Program-made: the position numbers and the translations under genes
Notes under the pieces: generated by a model
Database searches by the model: none
What the model was told of the DNA's origin: nothing
Seen by the model: the letters and a program-made list of their open reading frames with translations, nothing else
From: Altericroceibacterium xinjiangense
Lineage (GTDB): Bacteria > Pseudomonadota > Alphaproteobacteria > Sphingomonadales > Sphingomonadaceae
Assembly: GCF_003958635.1 (NCBI RefSeq)
Contig: NZ_RSEK01000012.1
Location: forward strand, 1 to 57,743
Reading direction: 5' to 3'
DNA length: 57,743 nucleotides
Shown here: positions 28,617-38,419 of the stretch, piece after piece
Numbering within the stretch: position 1 is the first letter of the stretch
Layout of the letters: every line of letters starts with the position of its first letter

Positions 28617-30950
28617 ATGTTCGACACGAAAACCGTATCGCTGGAGTGGGGCGGAAAGACCCTCACGCTGGAAACCGGGCGCATTGCCCGTCAGGCCGAT
28701 GGTGCCGTTCTGGCAACCTACGGCGAAACCGTGGTCCTGTGCGCCGTCACTGCCGCAAAGAACGTGAAGGAAGGGCAGGATTTCTTCCCGCTCACCGTCC
28801 ACTACCAGGAAAAGTTCTCATCCGCCGGGCGCATTCCGGGCGGCTTCTTCAAGCGCGAGCGTGGAGCGACCGAGAAGGAAACGCTGACCAGCCGCCTGAT
28901 CGACCGTCCGATCCGCCCGCTGTTTCCGGAAGGTTTCTACAACGAAATCAACGTTATCGCGCAGGTTCTTTCCTATGACGGAGAGACCGAGGCCGATATC
29001 GTGGCGATGATCGCGGCCAGTGCCGCGCTGACCATCTCCGGCCTGCCCTTCATGGGCCCGATCGGCGGCTGCCGCGTCGGTTTCAAGGACGGCGAGTACC
29101 AGCTCAACCCGTCCATCGCCGAAACGACCGAAGGCCGTCTCGACCTCGTCGTTGCCGCGACGCAGGAAGCGGTGATGATGGTCGAATCCGAAGCCAAGGA
29201 ACTGACCGAGGACGAAATGCTCGGCGCGGTCATGTTCGCGCACGAAGAGTCGCGCAAGGTCATCGGCGCGATCATCGACCTGGCTGAGAAAGCCGCGAAG
29301 GAGCCCTGGGAGCTCAACACGTCCGACGACAAGTCCGCGATCAAGGCCGAGATCAAGGACCTGATCGGCGAGGACATTGCCGCCGCTTACCGCATGACCA
29401 GCAAGTCCGATCGTTCGGACGCGCTCAATGCCGCGCGCGACAAGGTGAAGGCGAAGTACGCCGATGCCGACGGCCAGACCCAGATGACCGCCAACAAGCT
29501 GGTCAAGAAGATCGAGGCGGAAATCGTCCGCACCGCGATCCTCAAGGAAGGCAAGCGGATCGACGGACGCACGACCACCCAGGTTCGTCCGATCGAATCG
29601 ATGGTCGGCTTCCTGCCGCGCACGCACGGTTCCGCGCTGTTCACGCGTGGTGAAACGCAGGCAATCTGCACCACCACGCTCGGCACCAAGGAATCCGAGC
29701 AGATGATCGACGGGCTTGGCGGCCTGACGTACGAACGCTTCATGCTGCACTACAACTTCCCGCCGTATTCGGTCGGTGAAGTCGGTCGCTTCGGCGCTCC
29801 GGGTCGGCGCGAGATCGGCCACGGCAAGCTCGCCTGGCGCGCGCTGCGTCCGGTCCTGCCGACGCATGAAGAGTTCCCGTACACCGTCCGCGTGCTGTCC
29901 GACATCACCGAGTCCAATGGTTCGTCCTCGATGGCGACCGTGTGTGGCGGCTGTCTGTCGATGATGGATGCGGGCGTTCCGGTCACGCGGCCGGTATCCG
30001 GCATCGCGATGGGCCTGATCCTTGAGGGTGAAGACTTCACCGTGCTGTCCGACATCCTTGGCGACGAGGATCACCTCGGCGACATGGACTTCAAGGTGGC
30101 CGGTACGGAAGAGGGCATCACCTCGCTCCAGATGGACATCAAGGTTGCCGGGATCACCCAGGAGATCATGCGGCAGGCCCTTGCACAGGCGAAGGAAGGC
30201 CGCGCGCATATCCTTGGCGAAATGCTGAAGGCGCTAGGTTCCGCCCGGACCGAGCTTTCGGCGCACGCGCCCCGGATCGAGACGATGCAGATCGACAAGT
30301 CGAAGATCCGCGACGTCATCGGCACTGGCGGCAAGGTGATCCGCGAGATCGTCGCCGAAACCGGCGCGAAGGTGGACATCGACGACGAAGGCGTGATCAA
30401 GATCTCCTCTTCCGACCTCGATCAGATCGAGGCCGCGAAGAAGTGGATCCAAGGGATCGTCGAAGAAGCGGAAGTCGGCAAGGTCTACACCGGCAAGGTG
30501 GTCAACATCGTCGACTTCGGCGCGTTCGTGAACTTCATGGGCGGCAAGGACGGTCTCGTCCACGTGTCCGAGATGAAGAACGAGCGGGTCGAGAAGCCGA
30601 CCGATGTCGTCTCCGAGGGCCAGGAAGTGAAGGTCAAGGTGCTCGAGATCGACAACCGCGGCAAGGTCCGCTTGTCGATGCGGGTGGTCGATCAGGAAAC
30701 CGGCGAGGAGCTGGAGGACACCCGTCCTGCACGCGAACCGCGCGGCGACAAGGGTGACCGCGGCGACCGAGGCGACCGCGGTGACCGCCGTCCCAGAAGC
30801 GGCGACCGGGGTCGTGACGGCGACCGTGGCGGACGTGGCGGCGATCGCAACCGCGGCGATCGTGGACCGCGCCGTGAGCGCAGCGATGGGGACGAAAAGC
30901 CGCAAGGCAACCCGGACCACATGCCGGCGTTCCTGAAGGACGACGACTGA
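28617..30950 (+). CDS. pnp: Polyribonucleotide nucleotidyltransferase (PNPase)
   Basis: The 777-residue protein has two RNase PH domains (about 1-230 and 310-545), an alpha-helical linker, KH (about 555-615, with [11 protein letters not shown]) and S1 (about 620-690, with [13 protein letters not shown]) domains. It degrades RNA from 3' ends by phosphorolysis and works with RNase E. The C-terminal tail (about 705-765) consists of repeated Gly-Asp-Arg triplets and further RG-rich segments, an RNA-binding type tail longer than in E. coli. Confidence 0.98.
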   Translation: MFDTKTVSLEWGGKTLTLETGRIARQADGAVLATYGETVVLCAVTAAKNVKEGQDFFPLTVHYQEKFSSAGRIPGGFFKRERGATEKETLTSRLIDRPIRPLFPEGFYNEINVIAQVLSYDGETEADIVAMIAASAALTISGLPFMGPIGGCRVGFKDGEYQLNPSIAETTEGRLDLVVAATQEAVMMVESEAKELTEDEMLGAVMFAHEESRKVIGAIIDLAEKAAKEPWELNTSDDKSAIKAEIKDLIGEDIAAAYRMTSKSDRSDALNAARDKVKAKYADADGQTQMTANKLVKKIEAEIVRTAILKEGKRIDGRTTTQVRPIESMVGFLPRTHGSALFTRGETQAICTTTLGTKESEQMIDGLGGLTYERFMLHYNFPPYSVGEVGRFGAPGRREIGHGKLAWRALRPVLPTHEEFPYTVRVLSDITESNGSSSMATVCGGCLSMMDAGVPVTRPVSGIAMGLILEGEDFTVLSDILGDEDHLGDMDFKVAGTEEGITSLQMDIKVAGITQEIMRQALAQAKEGRAHILGEMLKALGSARTELSAHAPRIETMQIDKSKIRDVIGTGGKVIREIVAETGAKVDIDDEGVIKISSSDLDQIEAAKKWIQGIVEEAEVGKVYTGKVVNIVDFGAFVNFMGGKDGLVHVSEMKNERVEKPTDVVSEGQEVKVKVLEIDNRGKVRLSMRVVDQETGEELEDTRPAREPRGDKGDRGDRGDRGDRRPRSGDRGRDGDRGGRGGDRNRGDRGPRRERSDGDEKPQGNPDHMPAFLKDDD

Positions 30951-30992
30951 GAACGAACTGTCAGGCCGGCTTTTGCTGAAATGACGTGAAAG

Positions 30993-31021
30993 AGGCCGCG
31001 GGGGAAACCTCGCGGCCTTTT
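30993..31021 (+). terminator. Intrinsic terminator after pnp
   Basis: GAGGCCGCGGGG pairs with CCTCGCGGCC around a GGAAA-type loop, and TTTT follows. It ends the rimP-pnp transcription unit. Confidence 0.85.
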
Positions 31022-31037
31022 GCTTGGGAAGCTAACT

Positions 31038-31700
31038 ATGATTGCCCGCGAACTTCTTGGAACCGCACAAGTCCCCGGTGGGGCGGAACTGCGGCTGTTT
31101 TCCCACGGACGCGATTTCATGATCGCGCTCGACCGTAACGAACTGATGAGCACCCGGATGCGGGGATCGGAAGAAGCGTTGGCGACGATGACGCTGGAGC
31201 GGCTCGGCAGACCGGCGTCGCACTTGCTGATCGGCGGCTATGGGATGGGCTTCACCCTGCGCGCGGCGCTGGGGATGGTGCCGCCCAAGGCGCGCGTGAC
31301 CGTGGCCGAGCTGGTGCCGGAAATCATCGAATGGGCCAGAGGGCCGATGGCGGAACTGACCGCCGGATGCCTTGAGGATCCGCGCGTGACCCTGAAGCTC
31401 CAGGACGTCGCAGACGCGATTGCCACCGCCCGGTACGACGCGATCCTGCTGGATGTCGATAACGGCCCCGACGGACTGGTACGGGACGAAAACGACCAGC
31501 TCTATTCCCCCAAGGGGCTACGCCGGGCGAAAACTGCGCTGATGCCGGGCGGCATCATGGCGATCTGGTCGGCCGCGCCGGACCCGTCGTTCGTCCGCAG
31601 GTTGGAATCCGCGGAATTCGAGGTCGAAGAAGTCGTCGTTCGTGCCCGGCCGAATGGCAAGGGCCCGCGCCACATCATCTGGTTTGCGCGCAGGCCCTAG
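31038..31700 (+). CDS. Spermidine-synthase-like protein (truncated SpeE family)
   Basis: The 220-residue Rossmann-fold protein shows MTLERLGRPASHLLIGGYGMGFTLR, the nucleotide-binding glycine loop, followed by DVADAIATARYDAILLDVDNGPD, an SpeE-like acidic segment. It lacks the N-terminal beta domain of full spermidine synthases, so polyamine activity is doubtful. The start MIARELLGTAQVPGG at 31038 matches relatives in sphingomonads; an upstream ATG at 31020 lies in the terminator tail. Function uncertain. Confidence 0.8.
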   Translation: MIARELLGTAQVPGGAELRLFSHGRDFMIALDRNELMSTRMRGSEEALATMTLERLGRPASHLLIGGYGMGFTLRAALGMVPPKARVTVAELVPEIIEWARGPMAELTAGCLEDPRVTLKLQDVADAIATARYDAILLDVDNGPDGLVRDENDQLYSPKGLRRAKTALMPGGIMAIWSAAPDPSFVRRLESAEFEVEEVVVRARPNGKGPRHIIWFARRP

Positions 31701-31705
31701 CGGCG

Positions 31706-32221
31706 TCAGTCCTGCTTGAGGCGGAGGCGGCCGAGATAGTCGAGCTTGCCGACGCCGACGCCCTTGGCGCGCAGGACGCCGTAAGCTGTTGTCGCGTGGA
31801 AGTAGAAGTTCGGCTGGCTGAAGCTGAGCAGGAACTCCTCCGCCGTGAAGTCGAGCCGCTTCGGGCCGATCTCGAACCGCATGGGCTGCCCGACCATTCC
31901 TTCCAGCTCGGCCTCGTCCAAGCCTTCGAGGAAGGCGATCGCCTCGTCCAGCTTGGTCCGCAGGCCATCCAGGCTGCCAATCGGCGGAGCGTTGAAATCA
32001 GGCGTAAACACGCCCTTGCGCACCGCTTCCACCGCGCCCTGGCTGTGGACCGCCATCGCCTTCACCTGATAGGCGAAAGGCAGCATGTCGTCGATCAGCC
32101 GGGCGTCGAGCAGCTCGGCTTCGTTCATCCCGCAGGACGCAGCCTTGTCGAGCCAGCCTTTGCCGGAGTTGAGGATCTGCAGCCAGCTGGGGACCAGGGC
32201 GGCGTGAAGCGAAAGCGGCAT
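31706..32221 (-). CDS. DUF1993 family protein
   Basis: The 171-residue cytosolic protein starts MPLSLHAALVPSWLQIL, with GGGAGAA upstream of the ATG at 32221. The four-helix DinB/YfiT-like DUF1993 fold is suggested by KLDEAIAFLEGLDEAELEG and FSQPNFYFHATTAYGVLRAKGV, where histidines could bind metal. Function unknown. It is convergent with the SpeE-like gene (5-base gap) and divergent from the SDR genes. Confidence 0.85.
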   Translation of the reverse strand: MPLSLHAALVPSWLQILNSGKGWLDKAASCGMNEAELLDARLIDDMLPFAYQVKAMAVHSQGAVEAVRKGVFTPDFNAPPIGSLDGLRTKLDEAIAFLEGLDEAELEGMVGQPMRFEIGPKRLDFTAEEFLLSFSQPNFYFHATTAYGVLRAKGVGVGKLDYLGRLRLKQD

Positions 32222-32306
32222 GGCGATTCTCCCTTGTTTCGCGGTTCCCATAGACCTTACCCTGCGGGTCTGCCAAACCGGATGCAAATTTAAGGGAGAG
32301 TGCCGC

Positions 32307-33176
32307 ATGCCGATCACCAGCTTCGAAGGGAAAACCGCGTTCATCACCGGCGGGGCGAGCGGAATTGGGCTCGGCATCGCGAAAGTGCTGGTCGCGCGCG
32401 GAGCAAAGGTGGTGCTCGCGGACTTGCGGCAGGACCACATCGATAAGGCGCTGGGCGAGTTTGCAGGTGGCGGCCAATCAAACGCAGTTTCAGCGCTGCA
32501 ACTCGATGTGACGAACCGCGAGGCTTACCGCGAAGCGGCGCGGAAGATGGAGCAGGACTTCGGCGGGATCGATATCCTGGTCAACAATGCCGGCGTTGGG
32601 CTGGAAGGCCCGCTGCTGGAAGCCACGTACGCCGATTACGATTTCGGTTTCGGCGTCAACGTTGGCGGGGTGATCAACGGCTTTACCGAGTTCCTGCCGC
32701 AGATGGTCGCGCACAAGCGCGGGGGACACATCGTTTCCACCGCTAGTCTGGCCGCCGAAGTGGTCATGCCGGCGCAAATGGCGATTTACGCATCCAGCAA
32801 GGCGGCGGTCTGCCATTTCTGCGAGGCGGTGAAGCCGGAACTCGCCGAGCACGGGATCGGGGTGTCCATCCTGCTGCCGGGCCCGGTGAAATCCAACATC
32901 CACGAAACGCAGTCGAACCGGCCAAAGCACTTGCTTGAAGGAAGCGGCTTCAAGGCGAGCGAGGAGAAGCTTTCCCGCCGGATCGTGGGCGACAACTGGA
33001 TGGAGCCTGAGCATGTCGGCAATCTGGTTGCCGACGGGATCCTGAACGACACGACCTATGTCATCACGCACGGCTTCTACAAGGATGGGATGCGTGCGCG
33101 GGCTGAGGCTGTGCTTGCCGCCACGCCCGACCAGAAAGAGGAAGCGCCCGATTTTGGGCAATTCCGCGAAGAGTAG
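32307..33176 (+). CDS. Short-chain dehydrogenase/reductase
   Basis: The 289-residue SDR has TGGASGIG (NAD(P) binding), NNAG, and the catalytic Tyr and Lys in YASSK. GGGAGAG precedes the ATG at 32307. It is followed 27 bases later by a second SDR of the same subfamily and then by an aromatic-acid type transporter, suggesting a small catabolic operon. The substrate is unknown. Confidence 0.88.
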   Translation: MPITSFEGKTAFITGGASGIGLGIAKVLVARGAKVVLADLRQDHIDKALGEFAGGGQSNAVSALQLDVTNREAYREAARKMEQDFGGIDILVNNAGVGLEGPLLEATYADYDFGFGVNVGGVINGFTEFLPQMVAHKRGGHIVSTASLAAEVVMPAQMAIYASSKAAVCHFCEAVKPELAEHGIGVSILLPGPVKSNIHETQSNRPKHLLEGSGFKASEEKLSRRIVGDNWMEPEHVGNLVADGILNDTTYVITHGFYKDGMRARAEAVLAATPDQKEEAPDFGQFREE

Positions 33177-33203
33177 TCACCCCTCACGGGAGAGGAGGAT
33201 ACA

Positions 33204-34154
33204 ATGATGCAGGACCTGACCGAAAAGGTGGCCTTCATCACCGGCGGAGCGAGCGGGATCGGCCTTGGCATGGCCCGCGCGTTTCTGGCCGAAGGGATGA
33301 AGGTCGTGCTCGCCGACTGGAACGAGGAGCACATCGCCCGGGCGAAAGACACGCTGAAGGGGAGCAACGCTGCCCATTTAGTCAAGACCAACGTGGCCGA
33401 TCGCGCCAACTTGCGGTCCGCGGCGGAAGAAGCGCTGGAGGTGTTCGGCAAGATCCACGTGCTGTGCAACAACGCCGGGGTCAACGGCGGCGGCACCGCG
33501 GATTCCCACGATTTCGACGCATGGGACAAGGCGCTGGCCGTCAACTTGGGCGGAGTGATCAACGGCACCAAGATCATCGTCCCGATCATCAAGCAGCAAG
33601 GGGAAGGGGGGCACGTGGTCAACACCAGCTCCATGGCCGGTGTCGTCCCGCTACCGGGCCTCGCTGCCTACTCGACCGCGAAGTACGCGGTACGGGGTTT
33701 CTCCGAAAGCTTACGGATGCAGCTGGCTCCTGACGGCATCGGAGTGTCCTGCCTGTTCCCCGGCGCGACGCGCACTGCGCTCGTTCCGGTGCCGGAAGAC
33801 GAGGCGGGGGCACACATCGACGCCCGGAACGCCGATCCTTTCATGCACGCACTGTGGGACGCGATGCGCGCCGCGATCGATCCACTCGAGACAGGCGGCG
33901 CGGTGGTGGACGCGATCCGGGAGAACCGGTTCTACATCTTTACAAACCGTGAGTTCCTAGACGAAGTGAAGCAGCGGCACCGCGAAATCGAGGACGCTTT
34001 TCCCGAACAGGCACCTCCCGAGGGACGGGTTCGGTTTGAGACGATGCGCGCTGAAATGGTGCGCAATCTGATGGCGGCGGGGCACCCACCGGCGGGTGAG
34101 GGCGGATCCGGCTTCCAGCTGGATCTCCAGTCCCCTTCGGCCGAGCAAACCTGA
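33204..34154 (+). CDS. Short-chain dehydrogenase/reductase, second copy
   Basis: The 316-residue SDR has TGGASGIG, NNAG and YSTAK. It shares the opening TEKVAFITGGASGIGLGMAR type sequence with its neighbour, so the pair probably arose by duplication and diverged. The C-terminal 60 residues are longer than usual and end in a Gly/Pro-rich tail. The start is ATGATG at 33204 with GGGAGAGGAGG upstream. Probably acts on a substrate imported by the next gene product. Confidence 0.87.
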   Translation: MMQDLTEKVAFITGGASGIGLGMARAFLAEGMKVVLADWNEEHIARAKDTLKGSNAAHLVKTNVADRANLRSAAEEALEVFGKIHVLCNNAGVNGGGTADSHDFDAWDKALAVNLGGVINGTKIIVPIIKQQGEGGHVVNTSSMAGVVPLPGLAAYSTAKYAVRGFSESLRMQLAPDGIGVSCLFPGATRTALVPVPEDEAGAHIDARNADPFMHALWDAMRAAIDPLETGGAVVDAIRENRFYIFTNREFLDEVKQRHREIEDAFPEQAPPEGRVRFETMRAEMVRNLMAAGHPPAGEGGSGFQLDLQSPSAEQT

Positions 34155-34171
34155 GGTTCGGGAGAGAACAA

Positions 34172-35554
34172 GTGGCCGTTCCTTTCAGTGAAGCGGTGTC
34201 GCGCGCGCCGTTGCGTCCGTTCCAGATCGCCACGGTCGCCGTGTGCATGCTGGTACTGATCTGCGACGGCATCGACATGCAACTGCTCGGCATCGTCGCG
34301 CCGGTGGTGATCGAGGACTTCGGTGTTGACCGCGGTACCTTCGGCATTGCGATGAGCGCGGCGCTCGTGGGCATGGGATTGGGTGCATGGACCGGTGGCT
34401 GGCTGGGAGACGCGATTGGCCGGCGCTACTCGCTGGCCGTTGCCGCCGTGTCGTTCGGCCTTGCCACTATCGCCGCCAGCCGGGCGGATGGGGTGTGGAT
34501 GATGGCGTTCTGGCGGCTGCTCGGCGGGCTCGGCTTCGGCGCGGCGTACGCCAACGCGCTGGCGATGGGAAGCGAGTGGCTGCCGGAGCGGTGGCGAGCG
34601 GTGGCAATCACCACGCTGTCCGTCGGCACGCCCGCGGGGGGCGCGATTGCGGCGGCGATAGCGCCCGCAGCCCTGGACTCGTTCGGCTGGCGCGGCACGT
34701 TCGTCCTGTTCGGTGTGGCAACGCTGCTTTTGCTGGTGCTGATCCTGGGAGTGTTGCGGGACAGTCCATCGTTCCTGCTGTCGAAGGGGCGGCGTGCAGC
34801 CGCCCACGAGGCTGCCGGCAAGGTGCTGCGGGGACAAGTCGATCTGATCCCCGAACGTGACGCCGGCGATGCGGCGGGCGGCGGATCGATCGGAGTGCTC
34901 CACCGCAGCAACCTCCGGCTGAACCTCGGCGTGGGGATCAGCTTCGCGGCATCCACGCTGGTGGCCTATGGCATCCTCAACTGGTCAACGACCTTCCTCA
35001 CGGCGGCAGGGTTTGCGCTGGAACAAGCGGCCTACGCGGTCTCCGTCGCCGGTATCACGTCGATCCTCGGAGCGATTGGAGCCGGCTTGCTGACCCGGCA
35101 TTTCGGCTCCAGGATCGTGATGGCAGGCGTTAGCGTGCTGTTGTTCGCTGTGCTGGTCAGCCTCGCCGCCGTACTTGAGGCAATGCCGACAGCGGCGGGC
35201 GAGGCATACCGCATCATGGTCATAGCGCTGATCGGAGCCGCGGCCGCGGTGTTCAGCACCGGGATCGCTACCATCTACGTCGTCATTGCGCTGGGGTACC
35301 CGCAATCGTGCCGTTCGGCCGGGATCGGGTTCGGCATCTTCATGGGCCGGATCGGGGCCATTCTTGCCAGCGGGTTCGGCGGCGCATTGATCGACTGGGG
35401 GGAAGGGAGCCTGATCCCGTTCTTTGCGGTGCTTTCAGCCAGCGCGATCCTCGTCTCCACCGCAGCTTTCGTGATCAATCGCCACGTTCCGCCGGCGCGG
35501 CAATCCGCGCCCGTGGCCGAGCTGTCGGGTGTGCCGCCGGTCGCGGGGCGGTAG
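34172..35554 (+). CDS. MFS transporter, aromatic acid:H+ symporter (AAHS) type
   Basis: The 460-residue protein has twelve predicted helices, the AAHS-type first helix motif ICDGIDMQLLGIV (charged Asp), the MFS loop WLGDAIGRRYSL and a similar loop LLTRHFGSRIV in the second half. It begins with GTG, preceded by GGGAGAG. AAHS transporters import 4-hydroxybenzoate, vanillate and similar acids. It ends the SDR-SDR-MFS operon. Confidence 0.87.
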   Translation: MAVPFSEAVSRAPLRPFQIATVAVCMLVLICDGIDMQLLGIVAPVVIEDFGVDRGTFGIAMSAALVGMGLGAWTGGWLGDAIGRRYSLAVAAVSFGLATIAASRADGVWMMAFWRLLGGLGFGAAYANALAMGSEWLPERWRAVAITTLSVGTPAGGAIAAAIAPAALDSFGWRGTFVLFGVATLLLLVLILGVLRDSPSFLLSKGRRAAAHEAAGKVLRGQVDLIPERDAGDAAGGGSIGVLHRSNLRLNLGVGISFAASTLVAYGILNWSTTFLTAAGFALEQAAYAVSVAGITSILGAIGAGLLTRHFGSRIVMAGVSVLLFAVLVSLAAVLEAMPTAAGEAYRIMVIALIGAAAAVFSTGIATIYVVIALGYPQSCRSAGIGFGIFMGRIGAILASGFGGALIDWGEGSLIPFFAVLSASAILVSTAAFVINRHVPPARQSAPVAELSGVPPVAGR

Positions 35555-35571
35555 CTCTTCCTAGAGTAGAA

Positions 35572-35601
35572 GGCCCGCCGTGCGCTGAACGCAGGCGGGC
35601 C
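35572..35601. terminator. Hairpin between MFS and gcrA genes
   Basis: GGCCCGCC and GGCGGGCC pair around TGCG/CGCA with a one-base bulge and a CTGAA loop. It lies between convergent genes and can serve both, but T-tracts are poor. Confidence 0.6.
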
Positions 35602-35607
35602 GGAAGG

Positions 35608-36285
35608 TCAGCGCACGCGCGGGCCACCGAACGGCAGCGGCGGCGGGGGACGGCGAGCGCCGCGGGGCAGCTGCGCCTGATACGCGCGGCCGCAGTGTTC
35701 GACGCAATAAGGAAATCCGGGGTTCACCCGTTCGCCGCAGAAGTGGAAATTCGGTTCCCCGGGATGGCCCATCGGCCAGCGGCAAACACGATCGTTGAGA
35801 TCGAGCAGGCTGGTCTTGTCGGCGACTTCCGGACTTGGCCTGGCCGGGACAAGCCGGCGCGGAGGAGCTGGGGGAATCGGCGCCTGCTGGTCACCAGGGC
35901 CCTGGCGCAGAAATCCACCCGGGCCCACAGAGACGATCCGGGGGGAACTGCCGCCGGACGCAGGCGGCGCCGGCTGCTGCGGTGCCGGGTCCGGTCGAGG
36001 CGCAGCAGCGGGCGCGGCGCGCTTCGGTTCGGCTTTGGGCGTGGCCGGCCTTTCGGTAGCCGCGGTATGCTCGGCAGCGGGCTTCGCCTCCTTGGCAGGC
36101 TTTGCCGCCGAAGCTTCTTCACTTGCCTTGACGGGGGACGGGCGCGCTTTCAGGCCAAGGCGGTGGGCCTTGCCGATTACCGCGTTGCGGGAAACGCCGC
36201 CCAGTTCCTCGGCAATCTGGCTCGCCGTGGCGCCGCCTTCCCACATGCGGGTCAGCTTGCCAATTCGTTCTTCGGTCCAGCTCAT
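35608..36285 (-). CDS. gcrA: Cell-cycle transcription regulator GcrA
   Basis: The 225-residue protein begins with the GcrA DNA-binding motif MSWTEERIGKLTRMWEGG and SRNAVIGKAHRLGL (about 1-45), continues with a long Ala/Pro/Lys-rich linker (about 48-150), and ends with the RNA polymerase sigma-70-binding region containing CRWPMGHPGEPNFHFCG and FPYCVEHC. GcrA binds methylated GANTC sites set by CcrM and activates cell-cycle genes in Alphaproteobacteria. GAGG precedes the ATG. Confidence 0.95.
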   Translation of the reverse strand: MSWTEERIGKLTRMWEGGATASQIAEELGGVSRNAVIGKAHRLGLKARPSPVKASEEASAAKPAKEAKPAAEHTAATERPATPKAEPKRAAPAAAPRPDPAPQQPAPPASGGSSPRIVSVGPGGFLRQGPGDQQAPIPPAPPRRLVPARPSPEVADKTSLLDLNDRVCRWPMGHPGEPNFHFCGERVNPGFPYCVEHCGRAYQAQLPRGARRPPPPLPFGGPRVR

Positions 36286-36362
36286 CAGTTCAATACCTCG
36301 AATTCACGGTCGGGCGGCGCCGGTGCTTGCCAGGCGAAGCCGCTGCCGATAGGCGGCCTGAC

Positions 36363-37262
36363 ATGGTCGATCAAGTCCAGACAGAAGCCGCACCAGGAGT
36401 GGGGTCACCCGATTTCCTCGACACAAACACGCGTCCGGGGCACAGGTTTCCGCCCAAGGGCCAGCCCACGATCACCGGGTTCAACCGGATCGGGCTCTGG
36501 ACCCTCTATATGAAGGAGGTGCGCCGATTTCTCAAGGTCCAGACGCAGACGGTCTGGGCTCCGGCGGTTACCACCCTGCTGTTCCTGATCATTTTCACCG
36601 TCGCGATGGGCCGTGGCAGCCGGGTTGTGCTGGGCGTGCCGTTCTCCACCTTCGTCGCACCCGGGCTGATCATGATGGGCATGATGCAGAACGCGTTCGC
36701 CAATTCTGGCTTTTCCCTGCTTGCCGGCAAGATACAAGGCACAATTATCGACTTGCTGATGCCGCCCCTGAGCAACGCGGAACTGATGATCGGCATCGTC
36801 GCCGCGGCAGTGACTCGCGCTCTCATGGTCGGGGGCGCTGTTGCCCTGGCGATGCTGCTCTGGCCCGACGTGCAACTGACGGCTGCCCACCCATGGGCGA
36901 TCGCCTGGTTCGGCCTGATGGGCTCTGTCATGCTGGCGATCATGGGGCTGATCACCAGCATGTGGGCGGAAAAGTTCGACCACAATGCGGCCGTGACCAA
37001 CTTCGTGATCGCGCCGCTCTCGCTGCTGTCGGGCACGTTCTACGTGATCGACAATCTGTCCCCGCTGTTCCAGACGATCAGCCGCTTCAATCCGTTCTTC
37101 TACATGATTTCCGGGTTCCGCTTCGGCTTTCTGGGGCGCAGCGACATCGGCAACACCAACGAGGCGGTTCTCGGTGCAGCGGTCGGCGCGCTGGTCCTGA
37201 ACCTGCTACTCGGCCTGGTCTGCTATCGTCTGCTGAAAAGCGGCTGGAAGCTGAAAAGCTGA
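36363..37262 (+). CDS. ABC-2 type transporter permease
   Basis: The 299-residue protein has an N-terminal cytosolic segment (about 1-50) and six membrane helices, with the ABC-2 family signature PLSLLSGTFYVIDNLSPLFQ near the end. Such permeases export polysaccharides, lipids or drugs, in complex with a separate ATPase. No ATP-binding subunit lies next to it, so the partner must be elsewhere. One base separates it from the convergent hspQ stop. Confidence 0.87.
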   Translation: MVDQVQTEAAPGVGSPDFLDTNTRPGHRFPPKGQPTITGFNRIGLWTLYMKEVRRFLKVQTQTVWAPAVTTLLFLIIFTVAMGRGSRVVLGVPFSTFVAPGLIMMGMMQNAFANSGFSLLAGKIQGTIIDLLMPPLSNAELMIGIVAAAVTRALMVGGAVALAMLLWPDVQLTAAHPWAIAWFGLMGSVMLAIMGLITSMWAEKFDHNAAVTNFVIAPLSLLSGTFYVIDNLSPLFQTISRFNPFFYMISGFRFGFLGRSDIGNTNEAVLGAAVGALVLNLLLGLVCYRLLKSGWKLKS

Positions 37263-37263
37263 C

Positions 37264-37650
37264 CTAGTGCGTCAGGCTACGGCGCAAGGGGTAGCGCCCG
37301 CCGTCGAAGTCTTCGAAAATCTGCGCAAGGCTGGGATGGTCCACCGGGCCGGCTTCGGCGTCTTCCAGCAGGTTCTGCTGGCTGACGTAAGCGACGTACG
37401 ACGAATCTTCGTTTTCGGCGAGCAAGTGGTAGAACGGCTGGTCACGCCGGGGGCGCAGTTCCTCGGGTATTGCTTCGAACCACTCCTCGCTGTTGGCGAA
37501 GACGGGATCGATATCGAAGATCACCCCGCGAAAATCGTATAGCCGATGACGCACGACATCGCCGATGCCGAAGCGTGCTTCGCAATGACGCGGTGCTTCG
37601 ATCCGGCGTCCGGCTTGCGGGGAATAGAATTCTGAACGGTCCATCGGCAT
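37264..37650 (-). CDS. hspQ: HspQ/YccV family heat-shock protein
   Basis: The 128-residue protein contains the HspQ signature FGIGDVVRHRLYDFRGVIFDIDPVF (starting near residue 27) and DQPFYHLLAENEDSSYVAYVSQQNL. HspQ binds hemimethylated DNA in vitro and acts as a specificity enhancer of Lon in bacteria where it was studied. The start is uncertain between ATGs at 37650 and 37644; further upstream the frame is open without similarity. Confidence 0.87.
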   Translation of the reverse strand: MPMDRSEFYSPQAGRRIEAPRHCEARFGIGDVVRHRLYDFRGVIFDIDPVFANSEEWFEAIPEELRPRRDQPFYHLLAENEDSSYVAYVSQQNLLEDAEAGPVDHPSLAQIFEDFDGGRYPLRRSLTH

Positions 37651-37797
37651 CGATATAGAACGCGCGAGACGGTAGGCAAGGTTCCCGGCCTTGCACAAAA
37701 GAGTCTGGTGACGTGGAGCAGGGCTTGGCAAGCTGCGAAGCATGCGCTAACGGCCGCTCCTCAAAGCGACCGGGCGCTGTGCCCAAGCGCGCCTTGC

Positions 37798-37887
<90 letters not shown>

Positions 37888-37920
37888 CCTAGTCTCGATG
37901 AATCCCTGTTCACCGGAGAA

Positions 37921-37952
37921 AACGGCCCGCCACCTGGCGGATTTGGGCCGTT
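37921..37952 (+). terminator. Hairpin after tRNA-Ser
   Basis: AACGGCCC pairs with GGGCCGTT around an inner CCGCCA/TGGCGG stem. It lies 33 bases downstream of the tRNA CCA. It is a likely transcript end, though the T-tract is weak. Confidence 0.5.
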
Positions 37953-38212
37953 CGGTGTTCGGCTTGGGAGCGGCGGAGAGAGAAATCCGGCGTAGAACCT
38001 GCAGTCTGCTGGATAGCAGAGAATTCGCCGCGCCATCTTCAGGCAGTTCTGTGCCGACCCGCTCCCCGCCTGGAGCCTTGCGCTGGGCGCTAACGTTGCT
38101 CGCCAGACTTGGAACGCCGCTTCAAGAATTGAGGCATCCTCCAGGCTGATCTGTTCAGGTGGACGCACGCAACCAGCTCCAGATCGCCAGAAAGGGGTGT
38201 GCACACGTTTAG

Positions 38213-38419
38213 TTGTCGGTGCGACGAGCCCGATTGTCGCAGCCGATTATCAGTTGTCGCAACCGATTGTCGATTGTCGAAAAGAGGTTGTCGGTTGTCG
38301 AAACAGGTTGTCGTAGTTGTCGCAACCGGTTGTCGCTGGCTGGGGGGCAGTTGTCGCGCCTACTTGCAACCCATTGAAAACATTCGATGCCAGAGTTATA
38401 ACCCGGACAAAGGTTGTCG
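38213..38419 (+). repeat. Array of at least twelve TTGTCG repeats
   Basis: TTGTCG occurs at 38213, 38234, 38254, 38267, 38274, 38288, 38295, 38308, 38317, 38330, 38351 and 38414, all in the same direction. Spacing is irregular (7 to 63 bases). Many copies extend to GGTTGTCG or TTGTCGCAACCG, the latter being partly palindromic. It may be an operator or iteron-like protein-binding array. Confidence 0.75.

Noticed and set aside
28818-30209. 463-codon minus-strand frame opposite pnp
   Set aside because: Antisense shadow; pnp is certain on the other strand.
38213-38419. Possible CRISPR array at the TTGTCG repeats
   Set aside because: Repeat unit is only six to twelve bases, spacing is irregular (7-63 bases) and no cas genes are near.
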